Source of the DNA: Nemertoderma westbladi
Taxonomy: Eukaryota; Xenacoelomorpha; Nemertodermatida; Nemertodermatidae
Reading direction: 5' to 3'
Length of the DNA: 64,000 nt
Assembly: GCA_032718475.1 (NCBI GenBank)
Contig: JAUCBJ010009158.1
Location: 1-64,000, forward strand
The position numbers were made by a program, and so were the translations under genes. Below, one piece after another: positions 43,459 through 53,702 of the stretch. The notes beneath the pieces were generated by a model. It was not told the origin of the DNA. It saw nothing but the letters and a program-made list of their open reading frames with translations, and did no database searches. Position 1 is the first letter of the stretch. Every line of letters begins with the position of its first letter.

Positions 43459-44631
43459 TATGAGCCAACTCTATTATTGAACTCGAATTGTTTCATTAAC
43501 CATTTACTTTGGAATTATAATTTACAAATTTGTTTCTATTATTTTTTTTCGATAAAAATAATCTAGAAAATTTTTGGATTGTTTATGAGAGTTTTGTATA
43601 GTAAAATTTATAAAGACCCATAAATATAAAACAAGCATATATTTCATGATGTTAGACCTTTAAACAAGAAAACCATTCTTGTTCTGTCTCCCAGAAATTC
43701 ATATAATTCAAATATTCCCGATTTAAAATTCATTATATCATTATTTTTAGATTTGAAGGCCGGTATTTATAAATCCCCCATCAAAATGTGTTTGTTTTGG
43801 GAACATTTTCTACATTATATTTCCATATTTTGTGCTGTATGAAGACTCGTACCTTATTGGATTTTTGGCTAATTTAATTAATAGTCCCACATCATCCCTT
43901 TTGACCCAGAGGCACTTGACGACGTCCGGTAGTCTCTGTGGTTTTCATATGTAGGCTACCCGTGATCCCCTTACAAGGCTCCCGGCGGGTTAGCTGACCA
44001 TTTACAGTAGTTCAATTAATACCTCATTTAAACAGTAGGCAGCCCGTGATCCCCTTACAAGGCTCTCGGCGGGTTAGCTGACCATATCATACGCCGAAGT
44101 CCAATATTGTTTCGTGTTTTCCATTTCCAGCAGAGTCCTGATTAAAATAGAGTTACACTTTATTAGTGTTCCAATCAGAAACGCAATCTTGCTTTCCTCC
44201 TTGACATTTCAATTATCCCCCACCACAACAGCCTTCAAACTCTATAAATATCCAATTGTTGTAAGTTTATGAGCCATTTTAAATTTCTGGGCGACACACA
44301 AGAGGTTATTTTCGATTTAAAAAGAAAGGCTCTAATTATTATGACATGTTTTGTAATTATATAATTTAGGAAAACGAAAGTGAAAGTTTTTTAGAACGTT
44401 AAGACCCATTTGCTTTACGGTGTCGGTACATACTACAAAGCACTCAGTGAAGTCCATGTTTATATTAATTTTTGGAAATCAAATTCATATCAAATTTCGT
44501 AATACATATTTTTTTTATCGAAGAAGAATAATTATTATTTTAGATTTTCCTTTTATATCATGTTAAAGTAATGCAATTCGCGAGCGAAATTGCAGAGGGG
44601 ACTGTCACGGCTGTAGCATGCTGTTGGTGTA
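43459..44631. other. Non-coding region with a 74-bp duplication
   Basis: AT-rich, with no supported gene. A ~48-bp segment with GTGATCCCCTTACAAGGCTC and GGCGGGTTAGCTGACCAT occurs at about 43962-44009 and 44037-44084, the only GC-rich part. It should contain the BEL-1 3' LTR if one exists, but no match to 11.4-12.1 kb was seen. Confidence 0.5.
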
Positions 44632-44971
44632 AGTACACTGTTGGTGTAATTGATCCAGCAGTTCAACTACGCGTAGCCCTAGTTCACATGCACACAGCAT
44701 GGATATGTATATATATGCTTACCGGTACCTACCGCCATCTTTATGCATTTGCTGTTTACCTACTGCTGTACTGGTTAGCAAAGTAGTACTTACCTTTACC
44801 GGTCTGTTGCACATTACCTGATTACCGTGTACCGGTACCGCTGCTGTGCTGTGGTGTTATCTTATATATATACACTATATCAGTTATATGATTATTATCT
44901 ATCCTATCTGATATCAGTTGTTGTTGTTACAACCAACCTACAGTTACCAGGTTACCCTTTTACCTTTGGCG
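44632..44971 (+). repeat. Gypsy-3 5' LTR
   Basis: AGTACACTGTTGGTG to CCTTTGGCG, identical by eye to 50647-50986. TGTTGGTGTAA occurs twice here (44622 and 44639) but once at the right LTR. Several ACCGGTA motifs and a run of TATATATA near 44870. Confidence 0.8.
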
Positions 44972-45297
44972 TGGTGGCAGCGGTGCGCTACGTTCTTACG
45001 TTCTCATACTGTGATACCTACAATCCACACCTTACCGCAACAGACCCGTGGATTGTACTCATTTCTGCCTTCCACTTACGCTTCACTACTGCAGTACCGG
45101 TAGGCCTACCAGTCAACCTTCTCGTACACCCCAGTCCAGGGTTGTATCAGGGCACATAGGCCTACTTATCAGTTTATATTCAGACATTCGTTCAGGTTCA
45201 GCTTCACTACCGGTAGACATTTCACACACTCCAGTCTGCCAATCCAGGGTTGCAGGGCACATAGCAGCATAGGCCTATCACTCTCACAAACTGAACA
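44972..45297 (+). other. Gypsy-3 leader
   Basis: Non-coding. It starts with the possible primer site TGGTGGCAGCGG and has two related segments around CCAGGGTTG...AGGGCACATAG (near 45137 and 45245). Confidence 0.5.
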
Positions 45298-47119
45298 ATG
45301 GCTCTAAAAGCTCCGAAATTACTCCCTCTTACCAAGACGGAAAGTATCAGTTCCTATGAGGCCTGGCGGGCCAATTTAATTTACAACCTTGCCCTGGATC
45401 CGGAGTTTGCACGTTTCACCGATCCTACCGCCGTGTGGTTGAAACAGTCACATATCACACCCACACGCGGTCTTGCCCGTCCCTGTCAATCGTCGTCGCA
45501 CAGCTATTCAACAATGTACTTCATTACAACTGATGTTAGGCCAGATTGCCAACTACGCACCTATTATAGCTCGGAATTCTATTGTTCGTGACTCTACTTC
45601 CCTCTCTTCTGTGTGGCAAGCCATACGTCTGCACTATGGTTTTCAGTCCTCTGGTGCTCAATTCCTGGCCTTTTGTGACATCAAGTTAGAACACGAGGAG
45701 CGCCCTGAAGATCTATTTCAGCGCCTCCTGGCGTTTACAGATGATAACCTTCTTAAACATGATGGTGGTATCTCACACCATGGTCTTATACCGGATATTG
45801 ATGAGGAAGTAACCCCCTCCCTAGAAAACTTTGTTGTACTTACCTGGCTTAGATTAATGCACCCAGACCTCCCCCGTTTAGTACAACAACGTTATGGTAC
45901 ATTACTCCGGTCCCGTACTCTTGCTTCAATTAAGTCTGAGGTCTCACAAGCACTTAGTTCCCTCCTTGACGAGCTTCAAACTTCTGCAGAGGTAAGAACT
46001 TTTCGGTCTTATACTCGCGATTCTCGCTCATTTGGCTCAGCCAATGCACCTAGGTCAACAGGACGGGCAGCTACACGACTACCACGTTGCTGTCCTTTGT
46101 GTTCCCAGGCAAAGCGATCCCCCACTGATCACTTCCTTAGTAACTGCAAGTTCCTACCAGAATCTGATCGCCGTTACCTTGCCCGTGCACGACTTGTGCA
46201 CATTGATGATTCTGAGTTTGATCATATTCCCCATATCGAGCTTCAGCCTGAACCAGAGGAAACCCGATCCCCCTCAATCCAACGAGTTGCAGTACATTCT
46301 AGTCCTATCTTCGAAGCTGCCATTCATGGAAAAACAGTCCCTCTTCTTATTGATAGTGGAGCAGAATCCAATTTAATTTCTAGCATTACTGCCAAACGTA
46401 TCGGTGTCCATATATCCCCTAACAACCTACAGATTCCTGCACAGGCTGATGGATCCCCACTCACAGGTGTTATGGGTGAAAGCCGTTTTACCCTAACCCG
46501 CCGCAGTCTTTCCTTCCAATTCCATGGCTTAGTTGTATCTGATCTTGGTACCCCAATTCTGGCTGGTATGCCATTCCTGTCTGTCAATGATATTACCTTA
46601 CGCCCAGCTCGTTCCTTAATTACCTTTGTGGATGGTTCTACCTATGAGTATGGTAGTGGCTCTCGCCCACCTCCTACTGTCCGCCGTGTTAGTCCTTATT
46701 TGCTTAGGGCCCCACCTTGTTCCACAGTAGTCCTTCCTGGTGAATCCCTCCAGCTCACCCTCCCAACAGACCTTCAGGCTTCCTCGGCTGTACTTATCGC
46801 GCCCCACAGAGTGAATGATATCCTCCATTATGAGTCTGCCCCAAAGTGGATTCGACCAACATTATGTATGGTCTCAAATGGTGCTTTAATGCTTCCTAAC
46901 CATTCCACCCACCCAGTAAAAGTCACGAGGAACTCTCATTTGTGTTCTGTTATTGCTACTAACCCAACTGTCCCCTCTGATTTAAATCCAACTGTCCTGT
47001 TTACCACACCCACCCAAACAAGTCGCACTACTACTGATAAACCTACATACCATATTGACTCTGTCCAGTTAGACCCAGATTGTATTACCAGGAACGAGCT
47101 TGTTTCCATGATATATTGA
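45298..47119 (+). pseudogene. Gypsy-3 gag and protease
   Basis: It starts MALKAPKLLPLTKTESISSY at 45298 right after the leader. A frame change near 45465 moves to 45473-47119. Capsid-like part: SYEAWRANLIYNLALDPEF, QAIRLHYGFQSSGAQFLAFC, KLEHEERPEDLFQRLLAFTD. A Cys/His cluster (RCCPLCSQAKRSPTDHFLSN, about 46084) takes the place of a CCHC knuckle. The retropepsin motif VPLLIDSGAESNLISSITAK lies near 46337, with the flap-like ILAGMPFL downstream. A Pro-rich spacer leads to the stop at 47117-47119. Pol overlaps in the −1 frame from 47059. No canonical slippery heptamer was seen in the 60-nt overlap. Confidence 0.75.
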
Positions 47120-50100
47120 AAGAATATCAGGATGTGTTCGACCCCTCCTTCCCGGGTTACAATGGACAGGCTGGCCCTTTTGAGTCTGTGGTTAATGTTG
47201 GCCCCTCCTTGCCCCCCCAACATAAGGGACGTATACCCCAATATTCACGTGACCGTCTTGTTGAGTTACAATCCCGATTTGATGCCCTGGAACAGTTAGG
47301 AGTTTTTGCAACCCCTGAGGCCGCTGGTGTCACAGTAGAGTATTTAAACCCATCTTTTCTTGTGGCAAAACCGAATGGAGGGACACGTCTCGTCACTGCT
47401 TTTACAGAGGTAGCCAAGTATTGTAAGCCTCCCCCTGCATTGCTACCTGACGTGGATTCCACTCTTCGTTCCCTTGGCCGTTTTAAATATCTCATTAAAT
47501 CAGATCTAACCAGTGCTTTCTTTCAGATACCCTTACAGCATGCTTCAAAGCGTTTTTGTGGCGTTGTTACCCCATTCCGTGGTGTTCGTGTTTATCAACG
47601 CTGCGCCATGGGGATGCCAGGCTCAGAAACTGCCCTGGATGAGTTGATGACACGTGTTCTTGGTGACTTACTGTGCAAGGGTAATGTCTTAAAGCTGGCT
47701 GATGATCTATATTGCGGGGGTGACACCATTTCTGATCTACTTGTCACTTTCTCTGCTCTTCTCACTTCCCTTAAGAATTGTGATCTTCGCCTTTCAGCAT
47801 CTAAGACTGTAATATGCCCTCGTACCACCACAATTCTTGGATGGCAATGGTCTAACGGTACTCTTTCTGCCTCATCCCATATAACATCTGCACTGTCAAG
47901 TTGTCCTTCTCCAACTACAACACGATCCCTTCGATCCTTTCTTGGATCTTATAAAGTATTGGCACGAGTCTTGCCACACTGTTCCGCCTTAGTGGGTCCA
48001 TTAGACACTCTACTCACTGAGAAACCTGGTGATAACCTTGAGTGGACACCAGAATTACTCTCTATATTTCGCCGAGCCCAGGCTGCAATAAAGTCATGCC
48101 GTTCAATTACAATCCCCAGTCCTTCAGATGAGCTTTACATTGTAACTGATGCTGCCTCTAGTATTGATGGCCTTGGAGCTGTAATGTATGCCAAACGGGA
48201 CTCTACCTTACATGTTGCTGGTTTCTTTTCTGTTAAACTTAAACAACATCAACACAGTTGGCTTCCATGCGAGTTAGAGGCTTTAGCCATCGCTGCTGCT
48301 GTCACCCACTTTGCACCATATATAGTTGCTTCGAGTAAACCATCCCGGGTTCTTACTGACAGCAAACCCTGTGTCGATGCTTTTCAGAAACTCTCACGTG
48401 GAGCATACTCAAGTAGTCCACGACTTTCTACCTTCCTTACTGTCGCAAGCCAATATCTAGTTTCCATCGCACACATCAAGGGTTCGTCTAACCTTCCAGC
48501 CGACTTTCAAAGTCGCAATGTAGTTCAATGTGACCTCCAGTCATGTCAGGTATGTTCATTTGTAGCTGATACTGCTCCCTCACCAGTAATCCGTAGTACA
48601 CCTCATGTTCTCACTCCCATAACCCCACCTGTCCAATCTCCAAGTCTTCCCAACCAAACCTGTTCACTGCCTCAACCCCAACTACTTACGGCAGAGAGTC
48701 GTCCCCTCTATGCAAGTCGATCAGCTTGGTTGGTTACTCAGCAAGAGTGCCCTGACCTGCGGCGTACCCATGCCCATCTGCTACAAGGAACCCGCCCAAC
48801 TAAGAAGGATACTCATAGTCGTGACATTAAACGTTACCTTGGCTGTTGTACTGTTGCTCGTGATGGCTTAATTGTTGTCAAGCGGGAACGTCCCTTTTCC
48901 ATGCCAGTTGAGCATATTTTAGTTCCCAGGCACTCACTTTTGGGTCTCCTTACCTCTTTACATTTAGAGTTGCAACACCCTTCAAAGGCCCAATTGCGAT
49001 CTATGTTTACTCGCTACTTCCATGCCTTAGATATAGACCGTTCTATCACTGCTGTGTCCAGCCAGTGTCACCAATGCGTTTCATTATCTACTGCCCCCCG
49101 ACGTGTTATTCCCCAGTCCACAGGTGAACCTCCTGCCACTTTAGGAATTTCATTTGCTGCAGACGTAGTTCGTCGTCACTCACAATACATCCTTCTCTTA
49201 CGTGAGTGTACTTCTAGTTTTACAGCCACTTGCATTATTCCAGATGAACGCCATGAAACACTGCGTGATGCTCTTATAGTACTAGGATCTGGATTATGTC
49301 CCCTAACTGGCCCATGTGCCATTATCCGTACAGATCCTGCACCTGGATTTCAGGCCCTCGTTGATGACCCCATTCTTGTCCAACATCGACTCCGTATTGA
49401 GATAGGTCGCCGTAAGAATCCTGATAAAAATCCAGTTGCAGAACGTGCGATACAAGAACTTTTAATGGAATTACACAAGCTTCGTCCTTCAGGTGGCCCT
49501 TACTCATCAACAATTATTGCGATAGCTACTGCTAATCTTAATTCCAGATTACGATCACCAGGCCTATCAGCGCAAGAGATCCTATTTCAAAGGGATCAAT
49601 TTACCGGGGAACAGATCCCCATCTGCGATCTTGACCTGATTGACCAACAACATGACCGTCGATCGGCTAATCACCTCCCAAGTGCTCAATCCAAGACTCC
49701 CAAGCCTATGAAGAATGTTCCCCAACACTCCATCTCCGTTGGTGATTTAGTATACCTATACGCCGATCCTGTAGCTCTACGTTCTCGACCTCGGTATATC
49801 GTTGCCACAGTGGATGGTGATTGGTGTTCTGTGAGAAAGTTTGTGGGCAATCAGTTACGTGCCCATGCTTACCGTGTCCGTAAAGCTGATTGCTTCCTTG
49901 TTCCATCTATGCCCACTCTTACTACCATCGATAATGATCCTAATTCATCTGATGAGGATCTCTCTGCCGAGTATACGTCACCAACAACTAGTCCAGATGG
50001 ATGCGTTGATACTGCTGTTGAACCCATCCCCAGTATGGACAACGATACTCTGTTTCGTAACGTGGATGGCGAATATTCGTTATCACCACCTATTCCCAAT

Positions 50101-50130
50101 AAGTCTCCTCCACGTCTCGAGAGATATTAA
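47059..50130 (+). CDS. pol: Gypsy-3 pol: RT, RNase H, integrase
   Basis: About 1016 residues, open throughout. From residue ~10: ILKEYQDVFDPSFPGYNG, then RT with NPSFLVAKPNGGTRLVTAFT, LIKSDLTSAFFQIPL and catalytic LKLADDLYCGGD (~206). RNase H: ELYIVTDAASSIDGLGAVMY (~355), LPCELEALAIAAAVTHF, RVLTDSKPCVDAF, and SNLPADFQSRN. A Cys cluster (CDLQSCQVCSF) follows. Integrase: HHCC-like HLELQHPSK to CHQCVSL, core ISFAADVVRRHSQY (~690), IIRTDPAPGFQALV (~750) and NPVAERAIQELL (~785), which supply D, D and E. A basic tail ends at 50130. The ADDL active site and TDPAPGF box are less common variants. Translation probably requires a frameshift from gag; no in-frame ATG start is certain. Confidence 0.8.
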   Translation, partial: LCPVRPRLYYQERACFHDILKEYQDVFDPSFPGYNGQAGPFESVVNVGPSLPPQHKGRIPQYSRDRLVELQSRFDALEQLGVFATPEAAGVTVEYLNPSFLVAKPNGGTRLVTAFTEVAKYCKPPPALLPDVDSTLRSLGRFKYLIKSDLTSAFFQIPLQHASKRFCGVVTPFRGVRVYQRCAMGMPGSETALDELMTRVLGDLLCKGNVLKLADDLYCGGDTISDLLVTFSALLTSLKNCDLRLSASKTVICPRTTTILGWQWSNGTLSASSHITSALSSCPSPTTTRSLRSFLGSYKVLARVLPHCSALVGPLDTLLTEKPGDNLEWTPELLSIFRRAQAAIKSCRSITIPSPSDELYIVTDAASSIDGLGAVMYAKRDSTLHVAGFFSVKLKQHQHSWLPCELEALAIAAAVTHFAPYIVASSKPSRVLTDSKPCVDAFQKLSRGAYSSSPRLSTFLTVASQYLVSIAHIKGSSNLPADFQSRNVVQCDLQSCQVCSFVADTAPSPVIRSTPHVLTPITPPVQSPSLPNQTCSLPQPQLLTAESRPLYASRSAWLVTQQECPDLRRTHAHLLQGTRPTKKDTHSRDIKRYLGCCTVARDGLIVVKRERPFSMPVEHILVPRHSLLGLLTSLHLELQHPSKAQLRSMFTRYFHALDIDRSITAVSSQCHQCVSLSTAPRRVIPQSTGEPPATLGISFAADVVRRHSQYILLLRECTSSFTATCIIPDERHETLRDALIVLGSGLCPLTGPCAIIRTDPAPGFQALVDDPILVQHRLRIEIGRRKNPDKNPVAERAIQELLMELHKLRPSGGPYSSTIIAIATANLNSRLRSPGLSAQEILFQRDQFTGEQIPICDLDLIDQQHDRRSANHLPSAQSKTPKPMKNVPQHSISVGDLVYLYADPVALRSRPRYIVATVDGDWCSVRKFVGNQLRAHAYRVRKADCFLVPSMPTLTTIDNDPNSSDEDLSAEYTSPTTSPDGCVDTAVEPIPSMDNDTLFRNVDGEYSLSPPIPNKSPPRLERY

Positions 50131-50646
50131 ATTCCTCATAATTTTACCTCTATATACTTAGTACGCTAATAGTTTGCTTAGTTTCTTTGTTATTGGTCTA
50201 CTTATACTCATGAAGTCAAGCCAGTCAAACTCCTCATTCATTGATTTGCTTTTAATTTGTATCACACTTTAGACTCAAGATTACTCCTTCTCTAGTGATA
50301 TATACATCTATCACACTTGCGGTATATTACGCCTTTTGCTTCTCTTAATTATATCATTTCCGTTGATATCTTGCATTTATAGATATATATAGGATAGGTG
50401 TAGCAGTTCACCCAATATATTATTTTTGTTACGCACTGAGTTATCTATCTGAATCATTGGTACAATGTTATGCAACACTAAGGCGCTTTGTGTCATACCG
50501 ATAACTTTTAGTTATGACTTACATGATTCGTTTACTTTTTGGATACTTGCAATTACATATATAATTGAGTTAGATCTTGTGGTTATAGTATCTTTAGTGT
50601 TTATAGCTTCGCTATGTAGAAAAAGGAATTACGCCAGACCCGACCC
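50131..50646 (+). other. Gypsy-3 3' non-coding region and polypurine tract
   Basis: About 500 bp AT-rich with no supported ORF, ending in AGAAAAAGGAA, then TTACGCCAGACCCGACCC before the shared LTR sequence. Confidence 0.55.
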
Positions 50647-50986
50647 AGTACACTGTTGGTGTAATTGATCCAGCAGTTCAACTACGCGTAGCCCTAGTTC
50701 ACATGCACACAGCATGGATATGTATATATATGCTTACCGGTACCTACCGCCATCTTTATGCATTTGCTGTTTACCTACTGCTGTACTGGTTAGCAAAGTA
50801 GTACTTACCTTTACCGGTCTGTTGCACATTACCTGATTACCGTGTACCGGTACCGCTGCTGTGCTGTGGTGTTATCTTATATATATACACTATATCAGTT
50901 ATATGATTATTATCTATCCTATCTGATATCAGTTGTTGTTGTTACAACCAACCTACAGTTACCAGGTTACCCTTTTACCTTTGGCG
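50647..50986 (+). repeat. Gypsy-3 3' LTR
   Basis: 340 bp, identical by eye to 44632-44971. The last bases TTTGGCG directly abut the GAAGATGAAAAG sequence of the acidic ORF region. Confidence 0.8.
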
Positions 50987-51138
50987 GAAGATGAAAAGAA
51001 AAAGAGAGATGAGCGTGATATATTAAAGACAAAACAGACAATGGAAAATAAATTTCATAAAGTTATGAATATTTTGAAAGGAATACAAAAACAGAAAATG
51101 AAGAAAATTTGAGTGAGAAAGAGGAATAGGACAATGAG

Positions 51139-52119
51139 ATGGAGAATGAAAATAGTGAGGGTCAGGATGAAGTTGAAGAGAGTGAGGTTGAGAACGAAGA
51201 AAGTGAAGATCAGGAAGAGGACAAAGAAAGTAAAGGTCAGGAGGAGGGTGAAGAAAGCGAAGGTCAGGTAGAGAATGAAGAAAGTGAAGAACAGGAAGAG
51301 GATGAAGATAGTGAAGAACAGGAAGAGGATGAAGAATGCGAAGGTGGGGAAGAGGATGAAGAAAGTGACGGCCAGAAAGAGGATGAAGAAAGTGAAGGTC
51401 AGGAAGAGGACAAAGAAAGTGAAGGTCAGGAAGAGGGTGAAGAAAGCGAAGGTCTGGAAGAGAATGAAGAAAGTGAAGGTCAGGAAGAGGGTGAAGAAAG
51501 TGAAGAACATGAAGAGGATGAAGAATGCGAAGGTGGGGAAGATGATGAAGAAAGTGAAGGTCAGGAAGAGGACGAAGAAAGTGAGGAACAAGAAAATAAA
51601 GAAAGTGATGAACAAGAAGATGAAGAAAGTGAAGATCAGGAAAGTGAAGAAGAGGATGAAAATGATAATAATGAGGAAATATTGAGACAATTACTCGGAA
51701 ATAAGAATAAATTGCTGACAATTATTAAACATTTGAAGGAAAATGAATTAAATAAAGAGGTTACATTGACCCAAGTTCTAGGAAGTAAAATTAAATTACA
51801 GAAATTTATTAAACATTTAGAAGAGAATGATGAAAATAAAGAAGAGATATTGAGACAAATATTAGGAAACAAAAATCAAATGCGGAAATTTATTAAACAA
51901 ATGGAAGAAAATGAGGAAAATAGAGAAGAGATATTAAGACAGGTTCTGGGAAATAAAAGTAAATTACTGAAAATTATTGAACAATTGAATAAAATTAAGA
52001 AACAGTTGGGTAATGAGGAAGATGAAACTAAAGTAAATCAACCAGCTTTTACTAATTTTCGAAGACCTATGATAAAAAACTCTCGTTCAGTAAATGCCCG
52101 CGCAGGACGACGCTATTGA
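51139..52119 (+). CDS. Acidic repeat protein, unknown function
   Basis: 326 codons from MENENSEGQD. Residues ~1-180 are almost only Glu, Asp, Ser, Gly and Gln in a minisatellite of EESEGQEED-type units; the same DNA reads as long shadow frames in other registers. Residues ~180-300 hold four 27-29-residue repeats of the form EEILRQxLGNKxKLxKxIKxLEEN, likely helical. The C-terminus is basic (FRRPMIKNSRSVNARAGRRY). No family recognised, and no transposon motif. Upstream, 50987-51127 is also rich in Lys/Glu codons, but in two other frames broken by TGA and TAG, so the true start may lie in a lost 5' part cut off by gypsy-3. It could be an exon of a host gene, a gene fragment, or a satellite-derived ORF. 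Confidence 0.5.
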   Translation: MENENSEGQDEVEESEVENEESEDQEEDKESKGQEEGEESEGQVENEESEEQEEDEDSEEQEEDEECEGGEEDEESDGQKEDEESEGQEEDKESEGQEEGEESEGLEENEESEGQEEGEESEEHEEDEECEGGEDDEESEGQEEDEESEEQENKESDEQEDEESEDQESEEEDENDNNEEILRQLLGNKNKLLTIIKHLKENELNKEVTLTQVLGSKIKLQKFIKHLEENDENKEEILRQILGNKNQMRKFIKQMEENEENREEILRQVLGNKSKLLKIIEQLNKIKKQLGNEEDETKVNQPAFTNFRRPMIKNSRSVNARAGRRY

Positions 52120-52148
52120 CATTTGTTTGTTTGAGTTCCTTTCATAAT

Positions 52149-52256
52149 AGTATTAGGGCTATTTATCCAAAACAATTATATTAGTATTAGGACTATTTAT
52201 CCATAACAATTATATTAGTATTAGGACTATTTATCCATAATAATTATATTAGTATT
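52149..52256. repeat. 34-bp minisatellite
   Basis: Three units of AGTATTAGGRCTATTTATCC plus AWAAYAATTATATT at 52149, 52183 and 52217, with a partial fourth at 52251. Low divergence. Confidence 0.85.
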
Positions 52257-52632
52257 ATAAATGTATTTACCCCACAATATTTATTACTATTAGGTCTATT
52301 TATTCAAGAAATTATATGTTTTTATAATATACTTTGGAGAATTAGTCGACTAAGTCATAATTTTTAAAACTTTAAATAAGGGTTGAGTAATTTTATAAAG
52401 TTAAGAAGAGTGAATCAATGGAGGCAACCTGAAGTCTAATCTCTTGGCCTTTAATCACATTAACTCCCAAGGTTGCATACTATCACTATAGCTGGGAGAG
52501 TCGAAGCTAGTGTACACTAGAGACAGCCAAGAGATAGGAAAAATAATAATGCTCTTCTAGGGTTCGAACTCACGAAGTTCTAATTAGAAAACTAAGCAAA
52601 TGATCAGCTTGAAGGACTTAGACCCTTAATCT
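52257..52632. other. Unassigned, with tRNA-like B-box
   Basis: No ORF. GGTTCGAACTC at about 52561-52571 matches the internal B-box of tRNA-type promoters, and TAGCTGGGAGAG near 52490 is loosely A-box-like. It could be a decayed tRNA-derived SINE; a functional tRNA fold was not found. Confidence 0.3.
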
Positions 52633-53036
52633 GAGCCTCAGTGAGGCATAGTCTGTGCCTCATTACCTCAGTGAGGCATAGTCTGTGCCTCAGTGAGGCA
52701 TAGTCTGTGCCTCAATGCCTCAGTGAGGCATATTCTGTGCCTTAAATCCACAGTGAGGCATAGTCCATGCTTCAGTGCCTCAGTGAGACATAGTCTGTGC
52801 CTCAGTGCCTAGGTGAGGCATAGTCTGTGCCTCAGTGCCTCAGTGAGGAATAGTGTGTGCCTCAGTGCCTCAGTGAGGCATAGTCTGTGCATCAGTGCCT
52901 CAGTGAGGCATAGTCTGTGCCTCAGTGCCGCAGTGAGGCATAGTCTGTGCCTCAGTGAGGCATAGTCTGTGCCTCAGTGCCTCAGTGAGGCATAGTCTGT
53001 GCCTCAGTGCCTCAGTGAGGCATAGTCTGTGCCTCA
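52633..53036. repeat. Palindromic minisatellite (TGAGGCA-TAGTCTG-TGCCTCA)
   Basis: About 14 units, mostly 30 bp and some shorter. Each core reads TGAGGCATAGTCTGTGCCTCA, where TGAGGCA and TGCCTCA are perfect complements around a 7-nt centre. CAGTG or CAGTGCC spacers join the cores. Confidence 0.9.
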
Positions 53037-53084
53037 GGTCTTAAATCTCAAGTCTGTCCCTTTAGGAGTGCCTCAGGTCTTAAA

Positions 53085-53422
53085 TCCGAGTCTTTAGCAG
53101 CAGGCTGGAGAACTGCGGACCGATCAACCTCCTCAGTAAAGTATAGCCTATGTCATAGTTGATGCCTACCAAGTTTCAGCCTAAATGGATTAAAAACAAA
53201 CAATCAAATGAGATCAGGTTTTCACTTTGAGAGATTTCGCCCTCTAGCGGCAGACTGGGGAACTTCAGACCACTCTACGACTCCGTAAAAGATATAGCCT
53301 ATGCTGCAGTAGATGCCTACCGAGTTTAAACCTAAGGGGATTGTAAATAGCAAAGTTAGAGAAGATGTTAATTTTCAGATAATATGCCCTCTAGCGGCAG
53401 ACTATAGAACTGCAGATGTCTG
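53085..53422. repeat. ~148-bp degenerate tandem repeat
   Basis: Units near 53091, 53238 and 53387 share (GCCCTCTAGCGG)CAGACT..GAACT.CAGA and, in the first two, AGTATAGCCTATG or ATATAGCCTATG followed by GATGCCTACC(A/G)AGTTT. Confidence 0.7.
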
Positions 53423-53580
53423 GATATAGGTAAGAGTAATTAGTAATCAGAGGTGTCACGAGAGGGGGCGGGGCGCTTGGATACAACTAGTATTAAAACC
53501 TGCTGCTTTGTTAAGGCAAATTGGGGGTCAAAGGTCAACGATTAAGCTGTCTGGATATAGATAAGAGTAATTAGTTACCA
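53423..53580. repeat. ~127-bp duplication
   Basis: GTCTGGATATAG(G/A)TAAGAGTAA at about 53421 and 53548, each followed by TTAGTAA or TTAGTTA-type sequence. Two units; the second continues toward the gap. Confidence 0.55.
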
Positions 53581-53702
53581 GTAAGGGAGCTATACCTTAG
53601 GGCTAAATATAGCGAAGCGGTGTCAACAATGACGTCATTCGTTAAGTAATTTATAAACTAATTATTGGTAAATCTAAAATTAGAAATTAAAATTAATTTA
53701 AA

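Larger units (their letters stand above)
44632..50986 (+). mobile_element. Gypsy-3, Ty3/gypsy-type LTR retrotransposon
   Basis: Plus-strand element. Two 340-bp segments (44632-44971 and 50647-50986), identical by eye, enclose gag-protease (about 45298-47119) and pol (47059-50130). TGGTGGCAGCGG directly follows the left LTR as a possible primer-binding site. A purine run AGAAAAAGGAA at about 50619-50629 lies 18 bp before the shared right LTR. No target duplication is found, and the identical segments start with AGTACAC rather than TG, so the left LTR edge may be truncated or the ends rearranged. One gag frameshift near 45465. Confidence 0.8.

Noticed and set aside
44837-44984. Self-priming in gypsy-3 (ACCGCTGC in LTR versus GCAGCGGT in leader)
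   Set aside because: Only 8 bp of complementarity, expected by chance over this length; far weaker than the 18 bp in gypsy-1.
51023-51721. Minus-strand ORFs rich in Phe, His, Leu and Pro
   Set aside because: Mirror translations of the GAAGAGGATGAA-type minisatellite of the acidic ORF; composition is an artefact of the repeat.
52633-53036. CRISPR-like array
   Set aside because: Repeats and spacers are all the same sequence, with no unique spacers, and the context is eukaryotic.
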